A DNA stretch of 35,648 nt from Clostridiales bacterium (GCA_012517675.1 JAAYUL010000055.1:1-35648), one strand, 5' to 3'; counted from the stretch's first letter, positions 1-8,971 are shown. Numbers and translations: made by a program. Notes: generated from the letters alone by a model not told the origin.

Positions 1-164
1 ACCAGCGGGGAAATAAACAGGGCGATCATGACCGGAACATGGCTTGCCAGCGTGAACGACGCCGGGCCCACGATAATTTTCGGGAAAAACATCGGGATAA
101 TAATCGCGATGGCAATCAACAGCGCCGCGATGATCATTTTGATCAATCCATTTTCTCGTTTCAT
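1..164 (-). CDS. niaX: ECF transporter S component, probable niacin transporter NiaX-like (N-terminal part only, runs off window)
   Basis: Minus-strand translation MKRENGLIKMIIAALLIAIAIIIPMFFPKIIVGPASFTLASHVPVMIALFISPL; GGAGAG RBS upstream; adjacent to niaR with a palindromic operator between them. Confidence 0.7.
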   Translation of the reverse strand, partial: MKRENGLIKMIIAALLIAIAIIIPMFFPKIIVGPASFTLASHVPVMIALFISPL

Positions 165-187
165 ATTCTACGCTCTCCAATTTTATG

Positions 188-217
188 TATTGACACATGT
201 CTTTACACATGTCAATA
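188..217. promoter_or_regulatory. Candidate NiaR operator upstream of the transporter gene
   Basis: TATTGACA-N14-TGTCAATA inverted repeat, also containing direct repeat ACACATGTC-TTT-ACACATGTC, 24-53 bp upstream of the transporter start codon. Confidence 0.6.
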
Positions 218-252
218 GCTATTGTAAAAGGAAAACGCGGGTTTGTCAAGTG

Positions 253-810
253 CTATGAACGGGAAAATAAAATTCCCTGTTCGCCCAAAAGCTTGAGCAC
301 CCTGCGGTAGTCCTCCTCCGACCGGCAGAAAACGGTGTGAAGATGCACCCCGTCCGTCAGGTCGCAAAGAGGGGAAGCGTTGTCCCTGGACAGCTTTTCC
401 AGAAAGCTGTCCGCGTCGTAGCGGGAAAAAATGTGCAGCTGGCCCGAAATCTGGCCGTAAACCGGGTGCTCCACAATCACGTCGATCAGGCCGCAGCCGT
501 TGTCCACAATGGTGTAAAGCTCCTGCGCAAGCCGTTCCGTTCCGTGCCTGCACGCAATGGTGTGCCGGATTTCCCGCGGGTCCGCGGATTCATCGCCGAG
601 GATGTAGCCGCGCGGCGTTGCGGATATTTTTTCGTTGGCAGCCCGCAGCAGGGCGATGTCGCCCACAATCACCTGCCTGCTCACATGAAAGCGCGCGGCA
701 ATCGCGCCGGCGCTCACCGGCTGGCTGCTCTGTTTTAAAATTTCCAGTATTTCCTGTCTTCTCCGAAACGCATCCAACTGACTCTCCTCCGTTTCTTCGC
801 TTTTTATCAT
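253..810 (-). CDS. niaR: Transcription repressor NiaR (HTH + 3H domain)
   Basis: MIKSEETEESQLDAFRRRQEILEILKQSSQPVSAGAIAARFHVSRQ (HTH) followed by 3H-domain residues HTIACRHG, DNGCGLIDVIVEHPVYGQI, LTDGVHLHT; start placed at the ATG at 810, not the 1341 ORF start. Confidence 0.85.
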   Translation of the reverse strand: MIKSEETEESQLDAFRRRQEILEILKQSSQPVSAGAIAARFHVSRQVIVGDIALLRAANEKISATPRGYILGDESADPREIRHTIACRHGTERLAQELYTIVDNGCGLIDVIVEHPVYGQISGQLHIFSRYDADSFLEKLSRDNASPLCDLTDGVHLHTVFCRSEEDYRRVLKLLGEQGILFSRS

Positions 811-872
811 ACCACAAATCCGTGCCGTATCAAAGAAAAACGCACCGGAACACCGGTGCGCAAACGGAACAA

Positions 873-1448
873 TCACTGCTGTCGGGCGGGCGTTCCCGCC
901 GGTTCCGGCTTTGGGGAGATGACGGCAATCAGAAGCAGCATGATCCCGACGCCGAGCACAAGGTCGCCGACGCTGATGAAAGCGCCGAACCCGCGGACGG
1001 GAACCGGGATAATATCCGCAAGGAAATAAAGATTCGCCCGGCCCTGCACAATAAAATAATTGGCCCTGCGGGCATACACGGCCTGCGCGGTCATTCCGGG
1101 AAACATGGCGAGCGCTGCGGCGGATACCGGCATGCGGAAGCCGTTCGCCGCAATGACCAGAAAATTGCTGAGCGAGCCCGCCGCCATCAGCGCGCAGGAA
1201 AGCCGATACCGCCGGTTTAAATACAGAAAAGCGAAAATGCAGAGGTATTCGGTGCAGGTGATGATCGCGGCGTACCGGAGCGCGAACCGGGGCGCGAAGG
1301 AAAACGAGCCGTCCAAAAGAACGCCGGCAATCGGCAGCCAAAGCCCCCGGAGGTTGGAAATTTCAGAAAATGAAAAGTGCAGGCCCTGCACCCTGTTTTT
1401 TACGAATCCGGCAATGATGCCAATCACCACGAAAAGAAACAGAATCAA
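873..1448 (-). CDS. DUF5317-like multipass membrane protein
   Basis: 191-aa ORF MILFLFVVIGIIAGFVKNRVQGLHFSFSEISNLRG... with several hydrophobic segments and a NGFRMPVS segment. Confidence 0.6.
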   Translation of the reverse strand: MILFLFVVIGIIAGFVKNRVQGLHFSFSEISNLRGLWLPIAGVLLDGSFSFAPRFALRYAAIITCTEYLCIFAFLYLNRRYRLSCALMAAGSLSNFLVIAANGFRMPVSAAALAMFPGMTAQAVYARRANYFIVQGRANLYFLADIIPVPVRGFGAFISVGDLVLGVGIMLLLIAVISPKPEPAGTPARQQ

Positions 1449-1466
1449 TCCGCTTCACACCCTTTT

Positions 1467-2759
1467 CTATATTTTCCCCAAGTCCTCCAGCACTTCCAGA
1501 AAAGCGCGCACCGTCTTTGGGTGAAACTGTTTTCCGCTCTCCTCGCGCAGGATGCACGCCACCTGCCGGTCGGTCAGGCTTTTGCAGTAAGGGCGGTCGC
1601 TGGTCATCGCGTCGTAGGCGTCCGCCAGGCCGACGATATAAGCTTCCATCGGGAGGCTGTCCCCTTTCGTTCCGTCGGGATAACCCTTCCCGTCGAAACG
1701 TTCGTGATGATGCACCACGCATGTTCGCACCACGCTGTTCAGCTTCACATTTTTCAGAATGTTGGAGCTGATCTGCGGGTGGGTCATAATGATTTCCCTC
1801 TCCTGCTGCGTCAGTCTGCCGGGCTTGTTCAGGATGGTCTCGTCAATGCCGATCTTTCCGATATCATGTAAAAGCGACGCCACCTTGATATTTTCAATAT
1901 CATAGGCGGAACGGTGCATTTTTTTCGCGATCAATTCGGCATACTGCTCCACGCGGTGGGAATGCCCTTCCGTGTAAGGGTCCTTCGCTTCCAGCGCCGC
2001 GGTCAGCGTTTTGATCATGTTGTAGTAGTTCTGCTTCGCGTCCAGATAAAGCACAAAGCTGTAGCGCGCCAGCATGAGCGGAAGCATGAACAGCAGAACC
2101 AAATATTCCCCATCATCCATTAGCATAAACCGCGCAATAAAATAACCAAGCGGCGCAGAAGCGATAATATTAGGAAGAAACGACGTAAAATTTTGAAAAA
2201 ATCCCGAAAAAAAAGAAACTTTATGTTCCAAAGAGAACAAAATCATCAAAATGCAACAGTTTAGCAAAAAGAACGTAACTGTGCTGATAATTGCCGGAAT
2301 AATGATAGAAGGAATATATAAACTTCCGACAGTCCCTCCAAGCTTTATGTAAACACATCCGGAAATATAGATGGAAATGATATAATTTCCAGCATTAAAT
2401 GCAGTCTTAATCGGCGGAGTATTAAAAATATGATAGTATACTTTGGACTCTCCATAAGAACGCACAACTTCAAAAGGTGTCCCCAATAAAACCATAGCCG
2501 CACCTGCGACCGGCCCTAAACATAAAATTGTACTCAAATTGCAGATAAACGATATATCAATCGCAAAATCATCGCGAATGTAAATTGGAAAGCAACGGCA
2601 GATAATATAAAGTATCCAAAGAATTACAAATTGCATCAGTAATTTGGATAAATCAGGTTGAGATAAAATATAAGTAAAATAAGAATAAACACAATATAAG
2701 CCAGTACCCACGCCGACAAAAGATATGATGCAAGCGTAAATTTTAGACGACCGTCTCAT
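1467..2759 (-). CDS. HD-GYP domain protein with N-terminal multipass membrane region (putative c-di-GMP phosphodiesterase or signalling protein)
   Basis: C-terminal half has HDIG (LLHDIGKIGI), HHERFDGKGYPDG (HD-GYP) and ADAYDAMTSDRPY; N-terminal half is hydrophobic; GGGGGT RBS before ATG at 2759. Confidence 0.85.
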   Translation of the reverse strand: MRRSSKIYACIISFVGVGTGLYCVYSYFTYILSQPDLSKLLMQFVILWILYIICRCFPIYIRDDFAIDISFICNLSTILCLGPVAGAAMVLLGTPFEVVRSYGESKVYYHIFNTPPIKTAFNAGNYIISIYISGCVYIKLGGTVGSLYIPSIIIPAIISTVTFFLLNCCILMILFSLEHKVSFFSGFFQNFTSFLPNIIASAPLGYFIARFMLMDDGEYLVLLFMLPLMLARYSFVLYLDAKQNYYNMIKTLTAALEAKDPYTEGHSHRVEQYAELIAKKMHRSAYDIENIKVASLLHDIGKIGIDETILNKPGRLTQQEREIIMTHPQISSNILKNVKLNSVVRTCVVHHHERFDGKGYPDGTKGDSLPMEAYIVGLADAYDAMTSDRPYCKSLTDRQVACILREESGKQFHPKTVRAFLEVLEDLGKI

Positions 2760-2777
2760 ACTGACCCCCAAAAAATA

Positions 2778-3010
2778 TAAAAATCAGGTTCGCAAGGTTT
2801 AACCCTTCAATCAGCTTCTACCTCCAGGTAAATCCTGCGCCGGCAGTCGCCAAAATGGAAAGAACAGACAGTAATGCCATCATAATGGTAGCCTTTTTCA
2901 TTGCGATATAGCCTCCTAAATAGAAAACTCTGTTTCGTCCGCTGAAAAAACAGGCTATATCCGCTCCGCTTAAAACTATGTACCATATGCTGCTGCGAAC
3001 CTGATTTTTA
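2778..3010. repeat. Perfect 17-bp inverted repeat pair (2778-2794 and 2994-3010) flanking a micro-ORF
   Basis: TAAAAATCAGGTTCGCA at 2778-2794; its exact reverse complement TGCGAACCTGATTTTTA at 2994-3010. Confidence 0.85.
2818..2901 (-). CDS. 27-aa hydrophobic micro-ORF, putative signal or membrane peptide
   Basis: TAGGAGGC RBS then ATG; translation MKKATIMMALLSVLSILATAGAGFTWR*; absent from the supplied ORF track because of its size. Confidence 0.55.
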   Translation of the reverse strand: MKKATIMMALLSVLSILATAGAGFTWR

Positions 3011-3039
3011 ACAAAACCATCGGGCCAAGCCCGAACCGG

Positions 3040-3675
3040 CTAAGCGACGGCGATCTTGCGGTTCAAAGCATCGAGTGTCGCCTTGACCACCGCGGTTTCA
3101 TTGTCGGTGCTGACAAACGCGCCGCCTAAAAGCCGTTCCACCTTGCCGTTCGACCGCACGGCGATACACACCGCGACGGCGGTTTCCCCGCCCAGGTTGA
3201 ACTGTTTCGCGTCTGAAACGGAAAGATGGACGCTTTTGTCAGTGAAATTTTCAACCGCATTGAGTGTCGCATGACAAATCATCTTGTTGATTTCAAGCTG
3301 ATCGTTCATGGCGAACGCCGTCCCGGTAAACGAGGTATCCCCGCCGGAAAGGGTCACGGTGGCGGAGGTCCTCTCCTTATTTTTGGACACGTTGATCTCT
3401 TCAAAAATCAGCCGGGCGCGCATGCGCATCTCGTTTTCCGAAGGGATCTGGGCCACGCTGATCAGCTTATGGTCCACGCTGACCCCGTACTGCGCCATAA
3501 TGGCGGACTGAATGTCCCGCACAATCTGCTTCGGCGCCCTGCTGGTATTCGACAAAATATGGATTTCCGAAATGTTGTCCCCGGAAAACACTATACTGGA
3601 GCTCATTACGCCCGGGAGCTTGTCTATTAATTCGCTGTAATGCCTGGTCGTTGTCGTTTGAATGCCGTCCGTCAT
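3040..3675 (-). CDS. Conserved hypothetical protein
   Basis: Start at MTDGIQTTTTRHY after CAGGAGGGG RBS; LPGVMSSSIVFSGDNISEIHILSNTSRAPKQIVRDIQSAIMAQYGV; 3' end followed by a GGGCTTGGCCC hairpin. Confidence 0.65.
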   Translation of the reverse strand: MTDGIQTTTTRHYSELIDKLPGVMSSSIVFSGDNISEIHILSNTSRAPKQIVRDIQSAIMAQYGVSVDHKLISVAQIPSENEMRMRARLIFEEINVSKNKERTSATVTLSGGDTSFTGTAFAMNDQLEINKMICHATLNAVENFTDKSVHLSVSDAKQFNLGGETAVAVCIAVRSNGKVERLLGGAFVSTDNETAVVKATLDALNRKIAVA

Positions 3676-4009
3676 AAAACCCCTCCTGTCAGGGCTGCTT
3701 TGGGGCAATGCCCGCAGCCGAAAATGACAAAATCAATTTGGAGATTATTCAACATAGATTATATAATAATTTGGTAACATTTTTCAATGTATTTTATGAA
3801 AAAAATTGAAAACGGATGAAATTCTTCCGGAGTCTTTCGTTTATTTTGACCTGTTCCGAAATAATGTTCCGCCAACAAATCAACGTAACCGGTCAAAACG
3901 GAGGGCCCGCATTGCGCGCTCCCTCTGCCTTTTCCTCTGCGCAGCCTCAATATTCCGGCATCTGTTTCGACTAATTGTCCAAATTTTTACCACATTTCAT
4001 GCAAGTTAT

Positions 4010-4038
4010 TTGCAATACTTCCAATAACATGGTAAAAT
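4010..4038 (+). promoter_or_regulatory. Predicted sigma-A promoter of gadCB
   Basis: TTGCAA - 17 bp - TAAAAT, about 43 bp upstream of the gadC start. Confidence 0.6.
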
Positions 4039-4080
4039 AATATCTGTCGTGGTATTTTTTACAAAACATGGAGGTGTAAT

Positions 4081-5595
4081 ATGGCAAAAACAAAAAGAAC
4101 CGCACAACCGAAAATGCTCTCCGGCATCCATTTGAGCGTCCTCACGCTGACGATCATGAATGTCGCCGCCGTTGTCAGCCTCAGGGGCCTGCCGGCAGAG
4201 GCGAAATACGGGCTCGGATCGATTTTCTATTATCTGTTCGCCGCGCTGGTATTCCTGATCCCGGTATCGCTGATTTCAGCGGAGATGGCGGCGGCCTGGC
4301 CGCAGAAGGGCGGCGTCTACCGCTGGATCGGGGAAGCGTTCGGCGCGCGATGGGGCTTTCTCGCCATTTGGCTGCAGTGGATTCAAAATACGATCTGGTA
4401 CCCGACGGTCCTGACCTTTTCGGCGGTTTCCATCGCCTATATCGGCCTGGACCCGGCCGCCGACGCATCACTCGCCGGCAACCGGATCTATGTCGCGGCC
4501 GTCTGCCTGGTGATCTACTGGGGCGCGACGCTGATCAACCTGCGCGGGCTTTCGGCCAGCGCAAAAATCAGCAAGTACGGCGGCATGATCGGCACGATCA
4601 TCCCCGCGGCCCTTCTGATCCTGTTCGGCATCGTCTGGCTGCTGACGGGACAGAAAATCCAGCTCGACACCAATCCCGCCACGCTGCTGCCGGATCTGTC
4701 CAAACTCAGCAATCTGGTTCTGGCGTCGGGCATCTTCCTGTTCTTTGCCGGAATGGAAGTGTCCGCCGTTCATGTCAAGGAAATCGACAACCCCCAGAAA
4801 AATTACCCGAAGGCAATTTTTCTCGCTTCCCTGATTTCCGTGGCCATTTTTATTTTCGGAACCCTGGCGATCGGGTTCGTCCTTCCCGAAAAATCCATCA
4901 ACCTGACGCAGGGACTGCTGGTCACCTTTGACACGTATCTGAAAACATTTCACCTCGGTTTTCTGACCCCGGTGCTGGCGGTCATGCTGGTCGTCGGCGT
5001 TCTGGCGGGTGTTTCCACCTGGATCGGCGGCCCGAGCAAGGGGCTTCTCGCCGTGGGGCATCACGGTTTTCTGCCGCCGTTTTTGCAGAAGGTAAATAAA
5101 AACGGCATTCAGATCAACATTCTCCTCGTACAGGGCTGCATCGTTACCGTTCTGGTCTTTTTGTTTACCTTCATGCCCTCGGTGCAGGCCGTCTACCAGG
5201 TGCTCAGCCAGCTGACGGCGATCCTCTACCTGATCATGTATCTGATGCTGTTTGCCGCGGGCATCGCGCTGCGGGTCAGGGAGCCGGACCGGCCCCGGCC
5301 GTACAGGGTCCCCGGCGGAAAAGCCGGCATGTTTCTCATCGGCGGGGTCGGCATACTGGGCGCGCTGCTGGCCATCACGCTCAGCTTCCTTCCGCCGGAT
5401 CAGATCAAAATCGGCAGCGCGGCGTCGTGGTACGGGATTCTGATTGTCGGCGCGGTGGTTTTCCTGTCTATTCCGCTCATCATCTACGCTTTGCGTAAAC
5501 CGGGCTGGAAAAACGAAACCGCCAAAAACGCCATGGAACCCTTCACCTGGGAAAACACGGGAAAACAGCAGGCCGTGAAAAAGCAGGGACGCTGA
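4081..5595 (+). CDS. gadC: Glutamate/GABA antiporter (APC family amino acid permease)
   Basis: 504-aa, ~12 TM protein, VVSLRGLPAEAKYGLGSIFYYLFAALVFLIPVSLISAEMAAAWPQKGGVYRWIGEAFG; GGAGGT RBS; directly upstream of gadB. Confidence 0.87.
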   Translation: MAKTKRTAQPKMLSGIHLSVLTLTIMNVAAVVSLRGLPAEAKYGLGSIFYYLFAALVFLIPVSLISAEMAAAWPQKGGVYRWIGEAFGARWGFLAIWLQWIQNTIWYPTVLTFSAVSIAYIGLDPAADASLAGNRIYVAAVCLVIYWGATLINLRGLSASAKISKYGGMIGTIIPAALLILFGIVWLLTGQKIQLDTNPATLLPDLSKLSNLVLASGIFLFFAGMEVSAVHVKEIDNPQKNYPKAIFLASLISVAIFIFGTLAIGFVLPEKSINLTQGLLVTFDTYLKTFHLGFLTPVLAVMLVVGVLAGVSTWIGGPSKGLLAVGHHGFLPPFLQKVNKNGIQINILLVQGCIVTVLVFLFTFMPSVQAVYQVLSQLTAILYLIMYLMLFAAGIALRVREPDRPRPYRVPGGKAGMFLIGGVGILGALLAITLSFLPPDQIKIGSAASWYGILIVGAVVFLSIPLIIYALRKPGWKNETAKNAMEPFTWENTGKQQAVKKQGR

Positions 5596-5667
5596 AGCGG
5601 GCGGAAAAATGGCGGCCTCAGATTCCATGAAAAATAAGAATACCAAAGAATAATACGGAGGTTTATT

Positions 5668-7071
5668 ATGGCTTTATATCAACGCAAGGATATCAGGGAC
5701 AATCTGGAAGACAGCATTTTCGGAAGCAGGGATTCCGAAATCAGGATGCCGAAGTACCGTTTCCCGAAAACGGAGTCCGACCCCAAGGTGATTCTGGAGG
5801 TGCTCAAGGACGAGCTTTTCCTTGACGGCAACGCGCGGCAGAACCTCGCGACGTTCTGCCAGACGTTCGAGGAGCAGGAGGTCCATGAAATCATGGACCT
5901 GTCGATCAACAAGAACATGATCGACAAGGACGAATACCCGCAGACCGCCGCCATTGAGGAACGCTGCGTCCATATGATTGCCGACCTCTGGCACGCCCCC
6001 GAATCGAAAAACACGGTCGGAACCTCAACGGTGGGTTCCTCGGAGGCCTGCATGCTGGGCGGTCTCGCCATGTACTGGCGCTGGCGGGAAAAACGGGAAA
6101 AAGAGGGGAAGGACACGTCGCGCCCCAACCTCGTGACCGGGCCCGTTCAGGTCTGCTGGGAAAAGTTCTGCCGGTACTGGGACATCGAGCTTCGCGAAGT
6201 GCCGATGGAGCGCGAATCCCTCGCCATGACGCCAGGCACCATGCTGGAACATATTGACGAAAACACGATCGGCGTCGTCGCGACCTTCGGCCTGACCTTC
6301 ACCGGAAAATACGAGCCGGTCAAAGCGCTCTGCGACGCGCTGGACCAGCTCAGCGGGGAAAAGGGGATCGACCTGGACCTGCATGTCGACGCGGCTTCCG
6401 GCGGATTTCTCGCACCGTTCTGCGCGCCGGACATTCCCTGGGATTTTCAAAACCCAAGGGTCAAGTCGATCAGCGCGTCCGGCCATAAATTCGGGCTGGC
6501 CCCGCTCGGCTGCGGCTGGGTGCTCTGGAGGGACCGCGGCGATCTGCCCAAGCGCCTCGTTTTCCATGTGAACTACCTCGGCGGGGACATGGCGGTTTTC
6601 CAGCTGAATTTTTCCCGGCCCGCCGGCCAGGTTATTTCCCAGTACTACGAGTTCCTGCGGCTCGGGTACGAGGGGTACCGGAAAATCCATATGAACTGCT
6701 ACCGTACGGCGCAGTACCTCGCGGCCAGCATTGAGAAGACCGGCTTATTCGATATTCTGTACGACGCAAACCCGGAGAAAGGGATTCCGGCGCTCGCATG
6801 GGCCCTGAAAAAAGACGCGAAGGTGAATTTCAACCTGTATGATTTTGCCGACAAGCTGAGAAGCCGGGGCTGGCAGGTGCCCGCCTATTCCCTGCCCAAA
6901 GACGCGCAGGACGTCGTCGTCCAGCGCATTCTGGTGCGCCAGGGGTTCGGGCTGGATATGGCGGAGCTGTTCATGGAGGATTTCCGCCGCACGCTCACCT
7001 TCTTCGAGGGGCATGAGGTCGTGACGCCGCTGACACAGCGCGAGGCGGGCGGCTTCAACCACGCGGGGTGA
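5668..7071 (+). CDS. gadB: Glutamate decarboxylase (PLP-dependent)
   Basis: 467 aa; PLP-lysine motif SASGHKFGLAPLGCGWVLWRD; TVGSSEACMLGGLA; AASGGFLAPF. Confidence 0.95.
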   Translation: MALYQRKDIRDNLEDSIFGSRDSEIRMPKYRFPKTESDPKVILEVLKDELFLDGNARQNLATFCQTFEEQEVHEIMDLSINKNMIDKDEYPQTAAIEERCVHMIADLWHAPESKNTVGTSTVGSSEACMLGGLAMYWRWREKREKEGKDTSRPNLVTGPVQVCWEKFCRYWDIELREVPMERESLAMTPGTMLEHIDENTIGVVATFGLTFTGKYEPVKALCDALDQLSGEKGIDLDLHVDAASGGFLAPFCAPDIPWDFQNPRVKSISASGHKFGLAPLGCGWVLWRDRGDLPKRLVFHVNYLGGDMAVFQLNFSRPAGQVISQYYEFLRLGYEGYRKIHMNCYRTAQYLAASIEKTGLFDILYDANPEKGIPALAWALKKDAKVNFNLYDFADKLRSRGWQVPAYSLPKDAQDVVVQRILVRQGFGLDMAELFMEDFRRTLTFFEGHEVVTPLTQREAGGFNHAG

Positions 7072-7144
7072 CCGTTCCTTTCGCCTGTGGAAGCACTGAT
7101 TGCACGACGACGCGCCGATAGACGCCGGAATCCAGCATCGCTTC

Positions 7145-7537
7145 CTACGTCTTTTTGATAAACTCCTTCCCGCAGACCGGGCAGGTGATTTGGATTTTCC
7201 CCTTTCCCTTCGGCACCCTCAGCCTGCTGGAGCAGTTGGGGCACTTATAATAGCGGTGGGTCCTGCGGTCGCGCCTGACCCGCATAAAGCGGCCGAACCA
7301 CCCCGAAACACGGTTCCAGTACCGCAGGAACCACTGATTTTCCCGCCACCGCCTGGAAAGATCGCGCGAAAGCATGCGGTAAAAGGCATAGCAGAGCAGC
7401 AAAAGCGCAAGGATCGCGAGCGGGAGCCATCGGATCGCCTGTGCCGTAAGATAAAGCGCCGCGTAAAGCACCAGCAGCGCAACGGTGAGCTGGTCGCTGC
7501 CGTAACGGCCCGCCATCATCCTTCTGAGCCAGTCCAT
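7145..7537 (-). CDS. Small membrane protein with C-terminal zinc ribbon
   Basis: 130 aa; two CxxC pairs (CPNC, CPVC) and hydrophobic N-terminal half; AGGAGG RBS. Confidence 0.65.
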   Translation of the reverse strand: MDWLRRMMAGRYGSDQLTVALLVLYAALYLTAQAIRWLPLAILALLLLCYAFYRMLSRDLSRRWRENQWFLRYWNRVSGWFGRFMRVRRDRRTHRYYKCPNCSSRLRVPKGKGKIQITCPVCGKEFIKKT

Positions 7538-7560
7538 TCTGATTTTCCTCCTTTGATTGA

Positions 7561-7601
7561 CAGGGGCCCGAACCCGGCTGTGTTCCGGGTTCGGGCCCCT
7601 G
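7561..7601. terminator. Strong hairpin between dnaJ and the zinc-ribbon gene
   Basis: CAGGGGCCCGAACCCGG - 7 nt - CCGGGTTCGGGCCCCTG, perfect 17-bp stem; no long T-tract on the minus strand, so terminator function is uncertain. Confidence 0.55.
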
Positions 7602-7621
7602 TTTGTAAAACGTCGGGCTGT

Positions 7622-8764
7622 TTACTCGCCGAACATGTTCTTGATTTTGTCGAAAAAGCTTCTGCGCTTCTGGTAGTTCTTGTCTTCCGTAACGCTGTCG
7701 AACTCCTTTAAAATCTGCTTCTGCCGTTCCGAAAGGTTCTTCGGCACCTCGATGGTCACGCGCACGAACTGGTCACCGCGGCCGCGGCCGTTCAGGCGCG
7801 GAATTCACTTGCCCTTCAGCTTGAACACATCGCCCGGCTGGGTGCCTTCGCGGACCGCGTAGCTCACGCGCCCGTCGATGGTGGGCACCACGACCTCCGC
7901 GCCGAGGGCGGCCTGTGTGAAGGTAATCGGCATTTCAAACCACACGTCGTTTCCGCGCCGCTCAAACAGCGGGTGCGGGCGCACGTTCACATAAACATGC
8001 AAATCGCCGGCGGGGCCGCCGTTGATGCCGGAATTTCCCTGTCCGCCCACGTTCAGGACCTGCTCGTTGTCCACACCCGCGGGAATGTTGATTTCAACCG
8101 TCTTTTTCCGGCGCACCCGTCCGGTGCCGCCGCACGTCCGGCAGGGGGTGTCGATCACCTTGCCCACGCCGCCGCAGCGGTCGCAGGTCCTGGCGGTCTG
8201 CACCACGCCGAACGGCGTGCGCTGAGAAACGCGCACCTGCCCGGTGCCGCCGCAGTTGGGGCAGGTTTTCGCGCTGGTCCCCTTTGCCGCGCCGGTGCCG
8301 CCGCAGTCGGGACAGGCTTCCACCCTGTCGTAGGAAACCGTCTTTTTGCAGCCCTTCGCCGCTTCCTCAAAGCTTATGTTGACCACCGTTTCGGTGTCGC
8401 CGCCGCGCCGCGGAGCGTTCGGGTTCACGGAGCGTGCGCCGCCGCCGAAGCCGCCGAAAAAGCTGTTGAATATGTCGCCCAGGTCAATGTCGCCCGTAAA
8501 CGGGCTTCCGCCGCCCGCGCCGCCGCCGAAATTCGGGTCCACGCCGGCGTGGCCGAACTGGTCGTACCGCGCTTTCTTGTCCTTGTCGGACAGCACCTCG
8601 TAGGCCTCGTTCAGCTCCTTGAATTTTTCCTCGGCTTTTTTATCGCCCGGGTTCAGGTCCGGGTGATATTTTTTCGCCAGCTTGCGGTATGCCTTTTTAA
8701 TCTCGTCTTCCGTGGCGTTTTTCGGCACACCCATAACTTCGTAATAATCTCTTTTATCTGCCAA
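7622..8764 (-). pseudogene. dnaJ: Chaperone DnaJ interrupted by an in-frame TGA (codon at 7805-7807)
   Basis: J domain with HPD, G/F region and four CxxCxGxG zinc repeats; reads ...[69 protein letters not shown] in one frame to TAA at 7622. Confidence 0.9.
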
Positions 8765-8971
8765 ACCAAATCACTCCTAAATCGGTGAATCACAAATCAT
8801 AATGGGAACCCGGCCTGTTTTCCGGCCGCCGCTGAAATACGCGCTAAGGGCAGCCGGAAGGGCTGCCCGAACGCGATTCTTTTATAAAACACCGGAAGAC
8901 TGCCGTTTCCGGAAACGGACGGTTTCCTTTATGACCTGTTTTTCATCTTTTCCGGTGCGGGATTCCGGCGA

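Noticed and set aside
253-1341. Long 362-aa minus-strand ORF as a single protein
   Set aside because: Only codons from the ATG at 810 match NiaR; the upstream part is an out-of-frame antisense-like reading overlapping the DUF5317-like gene
2900-3040. Possible c-di-GMP riboswitch upstream of the HD-GYP gene
   Set aside because: I could not find the conserved GEMM core motifs on the minus strand; only the inverted repeat and the upstream gene's hairpin are evident
4468-5646. 392-aa minus-strand ORF opposite gadC
   Set aside because: His/Arg/Asp/Gln-rich low-information translation typical of antisense frames in high-GC genes
7805-7807. TGA decoded as glycine or selenocysteine in dnaJ
   Set aside because: TGA terminates gadC, gadB and gpr in this window, no other TGA-interrupted gene was seen, and the site is a conserved Gly rather than a redox Cys position
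8155-8370. Tandem repeats in dnaJ
   Set aside because: Explained by the four CxxCxGxG zinc-finger repeats
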